NCBI GenBank assembly: GCA_030042765.1
Contig: JASHZA010000333.1
Location: 1-9,359 of the forward strand
Direction of reading: 5' to 3'
Source of the DNA: Candidatus Binataceae bacterium
GTDB lineage: Bacteria > Desulfobacterota > Binatia > Binatales > Binataceae
DNA: 9,359 nucleotides
In this document: positions 9,230-9,359 of the stretch, in pieces
Position numbering within the stretch: the stretch's first letter is position 1
Layout: every line of letters starts with the position of its first letter
Position numbers and translations under genes: made by a program
The notes under the pieces: generated by a model
Database searches by the model: none
Told to the model about the DNA's origin: nothing
What the model saw: the letters and a program-made list of their open reading frames with translations, nothing else

Positions 9230-9359
9230 CCGGCTCGTGATCTTCCTTCGGGTTTTGGTTTTTGTGCTCCCAATTGAGAATCATAACCGTGTAAGCAGGG
9301 AAACGCATCGGGCACGAATAGCGGTCGAACACCGGATTGTCCGCTCCTTGACGCGGTCG
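9230..9359 (-). other. proS leader and window edge, no recognisable gene
   Basis: These 130 nt lie upstream of proS. Minus-strand frames are open in part, and one of them overlaps proS out of frame, but none gives a recognisable protein end. The AT-richer stretch 9250-9290 is the likely leader and promoter zone. The tail of an upstream minus-strand gene could begin beyond the edge and cannot be judged here. Confidence 0.4.

Noticed and set aside
8279..9277. A 332-codon plus-strand frame opposite proS
   Set aside because: It is antisense to a complete, motif-bearing prolyl-tRNA synthetase and shows no conserved features.
8100..9332. A 410-codon minus-strand frame overlapping proS
   Set aside because: It is an out-of-frame shadow of proS on the same strand, Arg-rich and without family motifs.

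Overview
The window is a GC-rich bacterial chromosome segment made mostly of core housekeeping genes. It suggests an uncultured, high-GC, Gram-negative bacterium: there is an RND/HlyD-type efflux adaptor, a lipoprotein signal peptide, the nadK-recN gene order shared with many Proteobacteria, and a short 'archaeal/eukaryote-type' prolyl-tRNA synthetase with a C-terminal zinc domain, a form scattered through bacteria. A deltaproteobacterial-like or Binatota-like soil lineage would fit, but that placement is a guess. No sequence here fixes the phylum.

Layout. (1) Bases 1-506 hold the 3' end of an efflux periplasmic adaptor gene (+ strand, cut by the window edge). (2) Bases 507-951 are mostly non-coding. 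They carry tRNA-Ala(GGC) on the minus strand with an encoded CCA end, a candidate promoter upstream of it, and an 18-bp inverted repeat framed by 6-bp direct repeats. (3) Bases 952 to about 5739 hold four minus-strand genes that read, in transcription order, lipoprotein, small two-helix membrane zinc-ribbon protein, nadK (NAD kinase) and recN (DNA repair SMC-like ATPase). Gaps are 9, 69 and 15 nt, so they probably form one operon. (4) Diverging from it at 5862 is the plus-strand pair nfo (endonuclease IV) and trpS (tryptophanyl-tRNA synthetase), overlapping by one base. (5) proS (prolyl-tRNA synthetase) lies on the minus strand and converges on trpS with only 6 nt between the stops. The last 130 nt are its leader or unrecognised sequence.

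Functionally the centre of the window pairs two DNA-repair genes (recN for double-strand breaks, nfo for abasic sites) with NADP synthesis and two aminoacyl-tRNA synthetases. The least ordinary part is the lipoprotein and its small membrane partner. The lipoprotein has an N-terminal globular domain whose pattern recalls the RcsF/DUF4156 fold, followed by a very long Pro/Ala/Ser/Thr-rich tail. The partner is a zinc-ribbon membrane protein of unknown function. I see no CRISPR array, insertion sequence, phage gene or defence system, and nothing that I would call a new biological system with confidence.
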